A stretch of 16,864 bases of DNA from a bacterium (GCA_017444165.1 JAFSXH010000009.1:1-16864), one strand, 5' to 3'. Numbered from the stretch's first letter, positions 6,948-13,723 are shown. Notes: generated from the sequence alone by a model not told the origin. Program-made: numbers and translations.

Positions 6948-8339
6948 TCATTTACCTAAACAAAACTTAGAAAAGACTCTGTCAATAATGTCATCACTGA
7001 CATTGTCACCTGTCAGACAATTTATTGACATAAGACACTCATGCAATTCCAAAAGTAAGCAATCGCATGTCAGATTACTTTTAGCCCCATTTTGCAGGGA
7101 TATTAGAGACTCTTTTATCTCATTAAGTGCCTGTAATTGTCTCTGATTTACGCTTATAGGCTTTATGTCAGGCTTCATGTCAGTCTGACATATTTTTACA
7201 ATATTCTCTTTGACATTTTCTATGTCAGACTTATTTAACAAACTTACCTGACATATCTCGCAATCTATCTTCAAAATTCTTCTGACATCTTCTTCGGAAA
7301 TAGTTTTAGATATGTCAGACTTATTTAAAATTACTAAGACATTGTCAGTTCTGACATTATTAGCAATATCAGAAAATATTGTCATAAATTCTTCTGACAT
7401 TTTCTGACTTCCGTCCAAGACTAATAAGACTATCCTTGCATTTTTTAAGACTTCTTTAGCTCTCTCAATTCCTAATTTTTCTATGGGATCGCTTGTGTCA
7501 TGCAACCCAGCTGTGTCAGTAAGATGAAGATAAACACCATTGACATTGACATAATCTTCTAAAATGTCACGTGTCGTACCAGGGTAGGGGGTAACAAGTG
7601 CTTTATTCTGACCTATTAGTGCATTCCATAGTGTTGATTTACCAGCATTTGGAGGTCCTATCAACACTGTGTCAATACCATCTATGACATCCCTTCCTTT
7701 ATACGCCCCATCTATCAATCTCTCGACAGTTTCAAGAAATGTCTCTGACTTAATGACAAGAGAGCTTATGTCAGATGTCATTATTTCATCTCCATAATCT
7801 ATCTCAGCCTCATATTGGGCTATTAAGTCAAGAATGTCATCCTTCAAAGTCCTGATTGCTTCTGACAGACGACCAGTTAAACCGTCAGTTGCCAACAAGA
7901 GAGCATCCTTAGATTTAGCTTCAATTATGTCTAAAACAGACTCCGCTTGTGTCAGACTCATCTTTCCTGACATAAACGCTCTATATGTAAACTCTCCTGG
8001 TTCAGCCAAACGAGCCCCATGTGAAACACAGAGATCGACTATTAATCTAGGGAGAAGCCAACCTCCATGACAATGTATTTCAACAACATTTTCACCAGTA
8101 TAAGAAGTAGGGGAGGGCATAGAGACAGCTAAAACTTTATCAATCAATTGTTCTTGAGAATTAACAACCTTACAGAGGTACATATAACGAGGTTGCCAAA
8201 TGGCAGATCTCTTGCGTATAAATTTATCAGCAATCTCCAAAGCAGAAGGACCGCTCATACGTACAATGGCCACCCCTCCAGAACCAGACGGGGTGGCCAC
8301 ACCAACTATCGTATCATCAGCCAAAAAGCTACTGCGCAT
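6948..8339 (-). CDS. mnmE: tRNA modification GTPase MnmE (TrmE/ThdF)
   Basis: A 463-residue GTPase acting with MnmG on wobble U34 of tRNA. The order is an N-terminal tetrahydrofolate-binding domain (DDTIVGVATPSGSGGVAIVR), a helical domain, and an inserted G domain: G1 GPPNAGKST (228-236), G2 TTRD (255-258), G3 DTAG (275-278) and G4 NKSD (339-342). The C-terminal CLGK (460-463) corresponds to the usual CIGK with its conserved cysteine. All key residues are present. It begins 21 nt after the jag stop and ends one base before the mnmG ATG. Its G-domain C-terminal half is especially rich in TGACA/TGTCA, which seems to favour S-D-I, T-D-N-V and similar residue strings there. Confidence 0.97.
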   Translation of the reverse strand: MRSSFLADDTIVGVATPSGSGGVAIVRMSGPSALEIADKFIRKRSAIWQPRYMYLCKVVNSQEQLIDKVLAVSMPSPTSYTGENVVEIHCHGGWLLPRLIVDLCVSHGARLAEPGEFTYRAFMSGKMSLTQAESVLDIIEAKSKDALLLATDGLTGRLSEAIRTLKDDILDLIAQYEAEIDYGDEIMTSDISSLVIKSETFLETVERLIDGAYKGRDVIDGIDTVLIGPPNAGKSTLWNALIGQNKALVTPYPGTTRDILEDYVNVNGVYLHLTDTAGLHDTSDPIEKLGIERAKEVLKNARIVLLVLDGSQKMSEEFMTIFSDIANNVRTDNVLVILNKSDISKTISEEDVRRILKIDCEICQVSLLNKSDIENVKENIVKICQTDMKPDIKPISVNQRQLQALNEIKESLISLQNGAKSNLTCDCLLLELHECLMSINCLTGDNVSDDIIDRVFSKFCLGK

Positions 8340-8360
8340 TGACTTTTTTTTAACCTATTT

Positions 8361-8885
8361 TCAAACAACCGGCTTGATCACCACATAACGTTCAGGTTCT
8401 TCACCCTCTGAAAAAGTTTCAACCGAAGGATTATTATGCAGACACACATGGATTATACGACGATCACAAGCTGGCATAGGTTCTAAAGCAATTTCCTCAC
8501 CATGACGGAGAGCATTCTCAGCTTCTTTGCGGGCTCTAGCTCTAAGGACTCTCTCTCTGCGCTCACGATAACCACCTATATCGACAATGATCTTGTGCTT
8601 AACTAAACCTTTGCGAGAATTAATAACACCTACAAGATATTGCAGAGCCTCTAGAGTAATCCCATGACTACCGATCAAAACTCCTAAATCGCCGCCTTCA
8701 ACAAAATATCTAGTATGATCGCTACGTTCTTCCCACTCTATATCGACATCTTTAAACCCCATGCGGGTAACTATCTCATAAAGAGTATCAGCTATAAGAT
8801 CATCATCCTCTATCTCTTCAGTATCAAAGACCTCTTCTTCTAGATAATCTTCTTCATAATCATCTTCGTCGTAAATCCTACCCAT
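8361..8885 (-). CDS. khpB: KhpB/Jag RNA-binding protein (KH + R3H)
   Basis: A 174-residue cytoplasmic RNA-binding protein of the KhpB (Jag/EloR) family. After a strongly acidic N-terminal tail (residues 5-29, mostly D/E/Y) comes a KH-like domain with the GxxG-type loop LIGSHGITLEALQYL (70-84). An R3H domain follows (about 106-170) with RRIIHVCL, ETFSEGEEPERYVVI. The separate Jag-N domain of Bacillus/Streptococcus homologues is absent and the acidic tail sits in its place. The start is the ATG at 8885, preceded by AAGGAG with good spacing. A TTG at 8903 would be inside the Shine-Dalgarno region and is rejected. Placement beside yidC is typical of the family. It contains no TGACA/TGTCA enrichment. 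Confidence 0.92.
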   Translation of the reverse strand: MGRIYDEDDYEEDYLEEEVFDTEEIEDDDLIADTLYEIVTRMGFKDVDIEWEERSDHTRYFVEGGDLGVLIGSHGITLEALQYLVGVINSRKGLVKHKIIVDIGGYRERRERVLRARARKEAENALRHGEEIALEPMPACDRRIIHVCLHNNPSVETFSEGEEPERYVVIKPVV

Positions 8886-8916
8886 AACGCTCCTTATTAG
8901 CAAAAAACTGTAGACA

Positions 8917-9600
8917 TCAAGATTGAGATCCCTCAGAATTGGATCTCATGATAATAGATTGTTGAATTATAGTTAGAAGAGAGAACACACTCCAGTAGAG
9001 AATCAAGGCGCAAGGCCAGTTGTAAGCCCACATCATCCAGGAAAACATCACAGTCATAATTATAGCCATCTGTTTCTGCTGACTAGCCGCTTGAGTATTA
9101 GAATTAGTAGAAGTCAAACGTTGGGAAAGGTACATAGTCAAACCGTAAAATAGAATCATAGGCAGATCACGACCAGCCAAACTAGAAGCTAAAAGATCAG
9201 GGAAAAGGTTCTGTAACGGTCCAGGATAAATCCACATAAAATAGGCATTTTCAAACAGACGCTGATCCATCATTATCGCTCGCCAAATAGCAAACAATAT
9301 CGGCATCTGTATAAGCATTGGCAAACATCCAGCTAATGGATTAACATTATGCTCGCGCATCAATTCCATTTGTTTCTGCTGAAGCGTGTTTTGATCATCT
9401 TTATATAGCTCTTGCAGTCTTTGGATCTCAGGCTGGATTTTCTGCATATCCTTCATAGCCTGATACTGTTGTTTAGTCGGCACGTAAAGAAGTAGTTTTA
9501 TTATAACCGCAAAGACAACTATTGCTAGACCGTAAGAACCTGTTACGCTCTCTATGCCTCGCAATAGAGTAATCATTAAACTTGCAACTGAATCGATCAT
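8917..9600 (-). CDS. yidC: Membrane protein insertase YidC (short, Gram-positive-type)
   Basis: A 227-residue YidC/Oxa1/Alb3 insertase with the five-helix core and no large periplasmic domain. The first core helix is about 22-40 (GSYGLAIVVFAVIIKLLLY), then a charged coiled hairpin (about 44-85), then NPLAGCLPMLIQMPILFAIWRAI, and three further hydrophobic segments at about 145-210. In most homologues the first helix carries a conserved Arg followed by Y/L-P-L (for example IVRGIMYPL in E. coli). Here the equivalent is IIKLLLYVP, with Lys35 in the Arg position and the proline shifted by one. No lipobox is visible. It lies 26 nt downstream of yidD and 31 nt upstream of jag, in the same operon. 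Confidence 0.95.
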   Translation of the reverse strand: MIDSVASLMITLLRGIESVTGSYGLAIVVFAVIIKLLLYVPTKQQYQAMKDMQKIQPEIQRLQELYKDDQNTLQQKQMELMREHNVNPLAGCLPMLIQMPILFAIWRAIMMDQRLFENAYFMWIYPGPLQNLFPDLLASSLAGRDLPMILFYGLTMYLSQRLTSTNSNTQAASQQKQMAIIMTVMFSWMMWAYNWPCALILYWSVFSLLTIIQQSIIMRSNSEGSQS

Positions 9601-9626
9601 AAAAGACTCATATCTTCTTTCAAATT

Positions 9627-9842
9627 TTAAGGAACTGGATCATCTCCACCGCGACTGAAAGGATTGCACCTGAGTATCCTCCAAGCTCCCATAGCACAAC
9701 CCTTAAAAAAGCCGTACTTGACTATGGCCTGACGAGTATATTCAGAGCAAGTAGGTCTGAACTTACAAACAGCAGGAGTATAACGAGAAACAAACTGATA
9801 CCCTTTTATTAAACACTCAGCTCCACGAGCTATAAAACTCAT
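9627..9842 (-). CDS. yidD: Membrane protein insertion efficiency factor YidD
   Basis: A 71-residue YidD (DUF37) protein, a small membrane-associated helper of YidC insertion. The signature is complete: CKFRPTCSEYTRQAI with conserved cysteines, FKGCAMGAWRILRCNPFSRGGDDPVP at the end. The start is the ATG at 9842, whose ATGA overlaps the rnpA stop. The frame remains open further upstream to 10004, but that part is an antisense-frame reading of rnpA with no YidD similarity. An N-terminal amphipathic helix (MSFIARGAECLIKGYQF) is plausible. Confidence 0.93.
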   Translation of the reverse strand: MSFIARGAECLIKGYQFVSRYTPAVCKFRPTCSEYTRQAIVKYGFFKGCAMGAWRILRCNPFSRGGDDPVP

Positions 9843-10219
9843 ACCTGAACGTTCTTCTGAGGATTCTGTTCCTGAGTCTCCTTTAGTACCCCCAACTTCA
9901 GACAAAGATTGAGAAACTTCCTCTCCATCTTGGCAAACTGAGCCGTTGACGCTCCTTGACGAGCTAAAATGATCACATCCCATCGCGCATCCAACTTCCC
10001 ACAATTGAGACGGTAGATCTCCCGAAGTCGCCGACGAACCCTATTTCTCATTACCGCTCCGCCAAATAACTTTTTGCTTACACAAAAAGCCACACGAGCC
10101 TCAGGAAATCCATACTTCGCAGGCCGCCTAAACGAATATAGTACCATCTCTAAAGAACTGACAGAACTCCCATGCCGAAAGATGCGATCAAAGTCTTTCG
10201 ACCGGGTTAAAAGTATCAT
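9839..10219 (-). CDS. rnpA: Ribonuclease P protein component
   Basis: A 126-residue basic protein subunit of RNase P, which processes the 5' ends of pre-tRNAs. The family signature VSKKLFGGAVMRNRVRRRLREIYR is at 47-70, including the R-N-R motif (58-60). The N-terminus (RSKDFDRIFRHG) and the D-V-I-I-L-A-R-Q segment are typical. It begins three bases after the rpmH stop and shares a 4-bp ATGA overlap with yidD, a compact and common arrangement. The final 15 residues are Gln/Asn-rich and unremarkable. Confidence 0.95.
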   Translation of the reverse strand: MILLTRSKDFDRIFRHGSSVSSLEMVLYSFRRPAKYGFPEARVAFCVSKKLFGGAVMRNRVRRRLREIYRLNCGKLDARWDVIILARQGASTAQFAKMERKFLNLCLKLGVLKETQEQNPQKNVQV

Positions 10220-10222
10220 CTC

Positions 10223-10357
10223 CTAAGCACAAATACGCTTACGTCCCTTAGCACGACGACGAGCTAAAACCTTACGCCCACCAGTACTAGCCATTCTGGC
10301 AAAGAAACCGTGATTAACCTTTCTGTACTTACGATGAGGTTGAAAAGTCCTTTTCAT
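10223..10357 (-). CDS. rpmH: 50S ribosomal protein L34
   Basis: A 44-residue, very basic protein with the unmistakable L34 pattern: MKRTFQPHRKYRKVNHGFFARM, then GGRKVLARRRAKGRKR near the C-terminus. It is shorter than usual ORF cut-offs, so it is easily missed. GGAGG lies 10 nt upstream of the ATG. It is the first gene of the minus-strand operon running to mnmG, driven by a consensus promoter at 10390-10418. The Arg/Lys composition and length match the family. Confidence 0.97.
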   Translation of the reverse strand: MKRTFQPHRKYRKVNHGFFARMASTGGRKVLARRRAKGRKRICA

Positions 10358-10389
10358 TTGTAAGATTCCTCCATGACAAAATTCAAAAT

Positions 10390-10418
10390 AGTATACATAT
10401 TTATAAAAATCATGTCAA
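10390..10418 (-). promoter_or_regulatory. Consensus promoter of the rpmH operon
   Basis: On the minus strand TTGACA (10418-10413) is followed after exactly 17 nt by TATACT (10395-10390), a near-perfect sigma70-type promoter. Transcription would begin about 10383, giving a short leader before the GGAGG and ATG of rpmH. It borders the origin box array, so DnaA bound there could influence it. Confidence 0.8.
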
Positions 10419-10466
10419 CTATACAATTCCTGCTAAATCTGTAACTCATTCACATTTTTATTATTT

Positions 10467-10770
10467 TGACTAGTTATGAACATGTCATGACTAGTTATGA
10501 ACAAGTTATCAACAAGTTATGAACATTTTTTAAATAGCTAAAAATTCCAAAATAACAATATTTTTCGCTATTTAAATGAAAGTTATGAACATGTTTACAA
10601 TTTATTTGACGATCATATTTTATACTTTGCAAAAAATATCAAATTTTCGAAAATTTAGTAAAAAGTTATAAACATTTCACTGTTCATAACTTTTAATAAT
10701 ACTATTTTTGGTACATGTGAATATACTAGAATATAAGAGTTTTTTATAGTTATGAACATAGTTATGAACA
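10467..10770. other. oriC: oriC upstream DnaA-box array (TTATGAACA variant boxes)
   Basis: The 505-bp gap between rpmH and dnaA holds seven perfect TTATGAACA boxes: 10474-10482, 10495-10503, 10517-10525, 10583-10591, 10681-10689 (minus), 10750-10758 and 10762-10770. It also holds the variants TTATCAACA (10506-10514) and TTATAAACA (10666-10674). The boxes at 10495, 10506 and 10517 are spaced exactly 11 bp apart in one orientation. A 16-bp direct repeat, TGACTAGTTATGAACA, occurs at 10467-10482 and 10488-10503 (21-bp offset). No canonical TTATCCACA was found. The rest of the gap is very AT-rich. Placement before dnaA resembles the upstream half of bipartite Gram-positive origins. dnaA transcription must start within or beside these boxes, so autoregulation is likely. 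Confidence 0.85.
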
Positions 10771-10837
10771 TTTTTTTTGTTGCATTATTATTTTCGAAAG
10801 GATCGACTTTTAAAAATGAGAATTTCGCGCCCTTCTT

Positions 10838-12270
10838 ATGTCAATTCATGGGGTGACATGTCATGTCAGGTGATGCTCTGTCTGGTGATTGTTTACAAGT
10901 TTTATGGCAAGAATTTGTGTCAAAAATGGACCATTCATTGAAAATTTTCCTACAAGAACAGTGTTCTTTCGGCTCATTAGACGAAAATACACTAACTATA
11001 GTCACTCCAAACGTACTTGCAAGAGATTATCTAAAAAAACAGAACAATTTGGAACAAATAGAACGTAATATACGTGATACCTTCAATAATAATAGCATTA
11101 AGGTAGAATTTGTCACTTCACTAGATCGCACTACCGAAAAAAAAGAGAAGCATAATAGCACTAGTAAAAAAAATAGTACAAGTGAAGCAATAAAGTGGAT
11201 TCCAGATCTTTTTTCCGATACAGAAGAAGAGGTTGTGTCAGACATAACTATCAATGTCACTAAAGATGTCAGGGAGGAGTCACAATATCAAACAAACCTC
11301 CAAAAAGACCTACTTTTTAAAAATTTTGTTGGCGGAAGAAATAACGATATGGCCAGAACTGCGGCATTATCAGTGGCTCAGTCTCCTGGCGTAGCATATA
11401 ACCCACTCTTCATTTATTCAGGTGTTGGTCTAGGTAAAACTCATCTTATAAATGCCATTGGAAATTATGTCAGAGAACATTACCCGTCGTTAAAGGTCCT
11501 TTATGTCTCAACTGAACAATTTACCAATGAATTTGTCGAATCTATTAGACTAAACAAGCAACAAAGTTTTCGCAATAAATTCAGAGAAGTTGATGTCTTA
11601 CTAATAGATGACATACATTTCATACTTAATAAAGATGGTTTTCAAGAAGAATTATTCCAAACTATAGACTTTCTGCGCAGAAATAAACGCCAAGTTGTCA
11701 TATCCAGTGACTGCCCACCATCTGAGATGAAAACGGTTATAAATCGTTTGAAAAGTCGCTTTTCTTGGGGGTTAATTGTTGATATTCAAAAACCAAATTT
11801 AGAGACCAGGATAGCCATTCTGAAACAAAAGATCGAAGATTTGCACATAAACATAGACGATGACGAAGTCTTAAATTATATCGCCACTCAATTTCATTCT
11901 AACATAAGAGTACTCGAAGGGGCACTCCTTAAAGTGACAACTTACTGTGACATATTTAAAAAACCGATTAGCCTCACATATACCAAAGAAGCACTAAAAG
12001 ACTTATTAAAGAACGAATCAAACAGTGATCTCACAGTTGAAGATGTCATAGATGTCACATGTGAGTACTTTAGTATCTCAAAAGAGGACCTTATTGGATC
12101 CAGAAGGGATCAAAAAATCGCAAGAGCACGTCAAGTAGCGATGTATCTGTGCAAAGAACTCATAAAAGGAATATCTTATCTAGAAATTGGCAGCTATTTT
12201 GGTGACAGAACTCACTCTACTGTCATAAATGCATGTCATAAAGTCGAAGATAATGTCAATGAAAGTTTTT
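10838..12270. repeat. Second TGACA/TGTCA motif field, across dnaA
   Basis: About 20 copies (roughly 13 per kb) by hand count, clustered at the dnaA start (three overlapping copies at 10854-10868), in the linker region (about 11230-11275) and toward the 3' end (about 11930-12255). The neighbouring dnaN gene has about two in 1.2 kb. Two copies fall in the codons of the DNA-recognition helix region. This is the same motif as in the mnmG-mnmE field, with five motif-poor genes between the two fields. Confidence 0.75.
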
Positions 12271-12317
12271 ACAAAATGTTAATACATAATCTTAAAGAAA
12301 ATCTCAAAAAAAGTTAG
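10863..12317 (+). CDS. dnaA: Chromosomal replication initiator DnaA
   Basis: A 484-residue initiator ATPase that binds origin boxes and opens oriC. Domain I is at about 10-85, a poorly conserved linker with a Lys/Ser-rich stretch at about 86-145. The AAA+ domain has Walker A GVGLGKTH (187-194), Walker B LLIDD (246-250), a sensor-1 region (VISSDCPP) and box VII SRFSWGLI. Domain IV includes the DnaA signature. There the usual G-G-R-D-H-[ST]-T-V reads GDRTHSTV (447-454), changing the Asp of the recognition helix to Thr, and the following INACHK has Asn where His is usual. The start is the ATG at 10863 with GGGGTGA six bases upstream. It overlaps the motif TGACATGTCATGTCA (10854-10868). The coding sequence carries about 19 TGACA/TGTCA copies. 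Confidence 0.97.
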   Translation: MSGDALSGDCLQVLWQEFVSKMDHSLKIFLQEQCSFGSLDENTLTIVTPNVLARDYLKKQNNLEQIERNIRDTFNNNSIKVEFVTSLDRTTEKKEKHNSTSKKNSTSEAIKWIPDLFSDTEEEVVSDITINVTKDVREESQYQTNLQKDLLFKNFVGGRNNDMARTAALSVAQSPGVAYNPLFIYSGVGLGKTHLINAIGNYVREHYPSLKVLYVSTEQFTNEFVESIRLNKQQSFRNKFREVDVLLIDDIHFILNKDGFQEELFQTIDFLRRNKRQVVISSDCPPSEMKTVINRLKSRFSWGLIVDIQKPNLETRIAILKQKIEDLHINIDDDEVLNYIATQFHSNIRVLEGALLKVTTYCDIFKKPISLTYTKEALKDLLKNESNSDLTVEDVIDVTCEYFSISKEDLIGSRRDQKIARARQVAMYLCKELIKGISYLEIGSYFGDRTHSTVINACHKVEDNVNESFYKMLIHNLKENLKKS

Positions 12318-12337
12318 TTTGTTACCAAAATGTAAAA

Positions 12338-12503
12338 GGTGTTCACAATGTTCATAACTTTGAACATTGAATTGCGTTTAATATAGCCAATGTTCACAAT
12401 GTTCAAAGTTATGAACAAGTTATGAACAAGTTATGAACATATAACGCATTGAAAAAAACTCCATTTTTCGGGCAAAAGAAAAGTTATGAACATTGTGAAC
12501 ACC
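12338..12503. repeat. 24-bp inverted repeat bracketing tandem DnaA boxes
   Basis: The 24 bp at 12338-12361 are the exact reverse complement of 12480-12503. Each arm contains the double box TTATGAACATTGTGAACA (minus at 12340-12357, plus at 12484-12501). Between the arms are a degenerate third double box (12391-12408) and three perfect TTATGAACA boxes at 12409-12417, 12420-12428 and 12431-12439, exactly 11 bp apart. This gives head-to-tail boxes on one DNA face between inverted double boxes, an organised initiator binding platform. Confidence 0.88.
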
Positions 12504-12545
12504 CCCTACTACTACTACTACTACTACTATTTAAACAAAATAGGA
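12484..12545 (+). other. oriC: oriC basal unwinding system: double DnaA box, C-tract, (CTA)8 DnaA-trios
   Basis: In order: TTATGAACA (12484-12492), abutting TTGTGAACA (12493-12501), CCCCC (12502-12506), eight CTA units (12506-12529), then AT-rich TTTAAACAAAATA. In B. subtilis and many other bacteria the basal unwinding element comprises DnaA boxes, a short GC-rich spacer and DnaA-trio repeats (3'-GAT-5' on the strand that DnaA filaments grip, seen as CTA on the other strand). The order, orientation and location between dnaA and dnaN match that model. The trio run is unusually pure, with eight uninterrupted units. It overlaps only the dnaN leader and ends about 25 bp before the dnaN ATG. Confidence 0.88.
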
Positions 12546-12554
12546 GCTGAAAAA

Positions 12555-13685
12555 ATGCACATAACATGTGAAAGAAATCTACTCAAGAATGCCATTGATC
12601 AAGTTTCAAAGGCAATAACCAACAAGACCCCATTGCCCATTCTATCTAACATACTTTTTGAAACAGTTGAAGGTGAAAAGCTAAAATTAACAGCCTCATC
12701 TTTGGATATAGGCATAACTTGCTATATACCAACCGAAGATATAAGAGAATACGGAAGCACAACCTGTTCAGCCAAAGTTATAGCCGAAATAATCAACAAC
12801 CTACCCTCTGGCTTAGTAAACCTAGATATAGATTCTTCTATAACTTCAGAATTAACAGTAAGTAACGAAACATCCGTTTTTAAAGTACTGACATTACCTA
12901 GTGAAGAATTTCCTAAGGGTATAAAACAAGAAGATTGTAAGTCCTTAGAGATACCTGCCAAAATACTCTATTCTTTTATAAATAAAACTATCATATCAGT
13001 AGCCGACTCTAGCGAATCCAGACCTATAATGCAAGGAATATCCATACTGTTTACAAACGACAGAATAGAATTCGTGTCAACAGATGGTAAAAGATTATCC
13101 AGAGCTACTTATAAATTTCAACAAGAACAAGATCAAGTTGAAAAACAGCAAATAATAGTACCTGGAAAAGCGTTAAACGATCTCTTAAAAGTTTTGAACA
13201 GAAGCGAAGAGATTAAGATACAGTATAATAAAACACATCTTTTTGTAACTTCTGAGAACCTAAGTTTCTTCTGCAGGCTACTAGATGGAAACTTCCCAGA
13301 CTACAATAGAGTAATTCCAAAAGAGTTCAAATCAACTTGTAAAGTAGGAAGAGAATCACTCACAAATGCCATAAAGAGAATGATTATAATGGCTAAAGAT
13401 AAAGATATTCCTAATGTTGTAAGATTTAGTTTTGAAGAAAATTCACTGATGCTAAATTCAGAAACTAACAGCGTAGGAAGTGCTAAAGAAGAAATTCCCA
13501 TACTTTACAGTGGACAAAGTTTAAAAATATCATTCAACGGAAATTACATGTTGGACGCTTTAAAAATTTTGCAAGATGACGAAATAGTTTTACAATTGCA
13601 AGACGAAAAAAACAGCATGTCTATTTCTGAAAACAAAGATAATGAAGAATTTACTTACATCTGTATGCCAGTAAGGAGCAGATAA
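12555..13685 (+). CDS. dnaN: DNA polymerase III sliding clamp (beta subunit)
   Basis: A 376-residue beta clamp that tethers the polymerase to DNA. N-terminal MHITCERNLLKNAIDQVSKAI...PLPILSNILFE is typical, as are the middle-domain segment SRPIMQGISILF...STDGKRLSR and the C-terminal YICMPVR. The start is the ATG at 12555, preceded by TAGGAG at 12541-12546 with good spacing. An in-frame ATG at 12486 would add 23 residues including eight consecutive tyrosines, but this is only the origin's DnaA-trio repeat read as codons and has no Shine-Dalgarno sequence. Length with the chosen start is normal for DnaN. It follows dnaA after a 237-bp origin segment. No recF follows. Confidence 0.96.
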   Translation: MHITCERNLLKNAIDQVSKAITNKTPLPILSNILFETVEGEKLKLTASSLDIGITCYIPTEDIREYGSTTCSAKVIAEIINNLPSGLVNLDIDSSITSELTVSNETSVFKVLTLPSEEFPKGIKQEDCKSLEIPAKILYSFINKTIISVADSSESRPIMQGISILFTNDRIEFVSTDGKRLSRATYKFQQEQDQVEKQQIIVPGKALNDLLKVLNRSEEIKIQYNKTHLFVTSENLSFFCRLLDGNFPDYNRVIPKEFKSTCKVGRESLTNAIKRMIIMAKDKDIPNVVRFSFEENSLMLNSETNSVGSAKEEIPILYSGQSLKISFNGNYMLDALKILQDDEIVLQLQDEKNSMSISENKDNEEFTYICMPVRSR

Positions 13686-13723
13686 CCCGTAAATTTACAA
13701 AAGTTATCGACTTTTGAACATAG

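Larger units (their letters stand above)
4900..8070. repeat. Dense TGACA/TGTCA motif field across the parB upstream region, mnmG and mnmE
   Basis: By hand count about 78 copies of TGACA or TGTCA, most extended to TGACAT/ATGTCA and often TCTGACAT/ATGTCAGA. They are nearly balanced between orientations (about 42 TGTCA and 36 TGACA), at about 25 per kb against roughly 2 per kb expected for this composition. The right edge is sharp, since jag through rpmH (8100-10380) has about two copies. The left edge is at about 4900, and parB and rsmG have about five in 1.85 kb. Copies lie in coding and non-coding DNA. Inverted pairs occur, for example TCTGACATGTCAGA at 6255-6268. The function is unknown to me. 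Confidence 0.85.

Noticed and set aside
4900..8070. Horizontal transfer of mnmG-mnmE as the cause of the motif enrichment
   Set aside because: Gene order is the ordinary vertical one, there are no mobile-element traces at the edges, and dnaA shares the motif while the genes between do not. Import alone is a poor explanation, though not excluded.
8886..8903. TTG start six codons upstream for jag
   Set aside because: It lies upstream of and within the Shine-Dalgarno region that serves the ATG at 8885.
9843..10004. 54-residue N-terminal extension of YidD
   Set aside because: It is another frame of rnpA with no YidD similarity. The ATG at 9842 overlapping the rnpA stop is the natural start.
10467..10770. 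Iteron-type plasmid origin or integrated plasmid
   Set aside because: The repeats are DnaA-box-like, flank dnaA on both sides and sit in the conserved chromosomal rpmH-dnaA-dnaN context. No plasmid rep gene is present.
12486..12554. Extended DnaN start with eight tyrosines
   Set aside because: The codons are the origin's CTA repeats read in frame. There is no Shine-Dalgarno sequence, and the ATG at 12555 has one and matches family N-termini.
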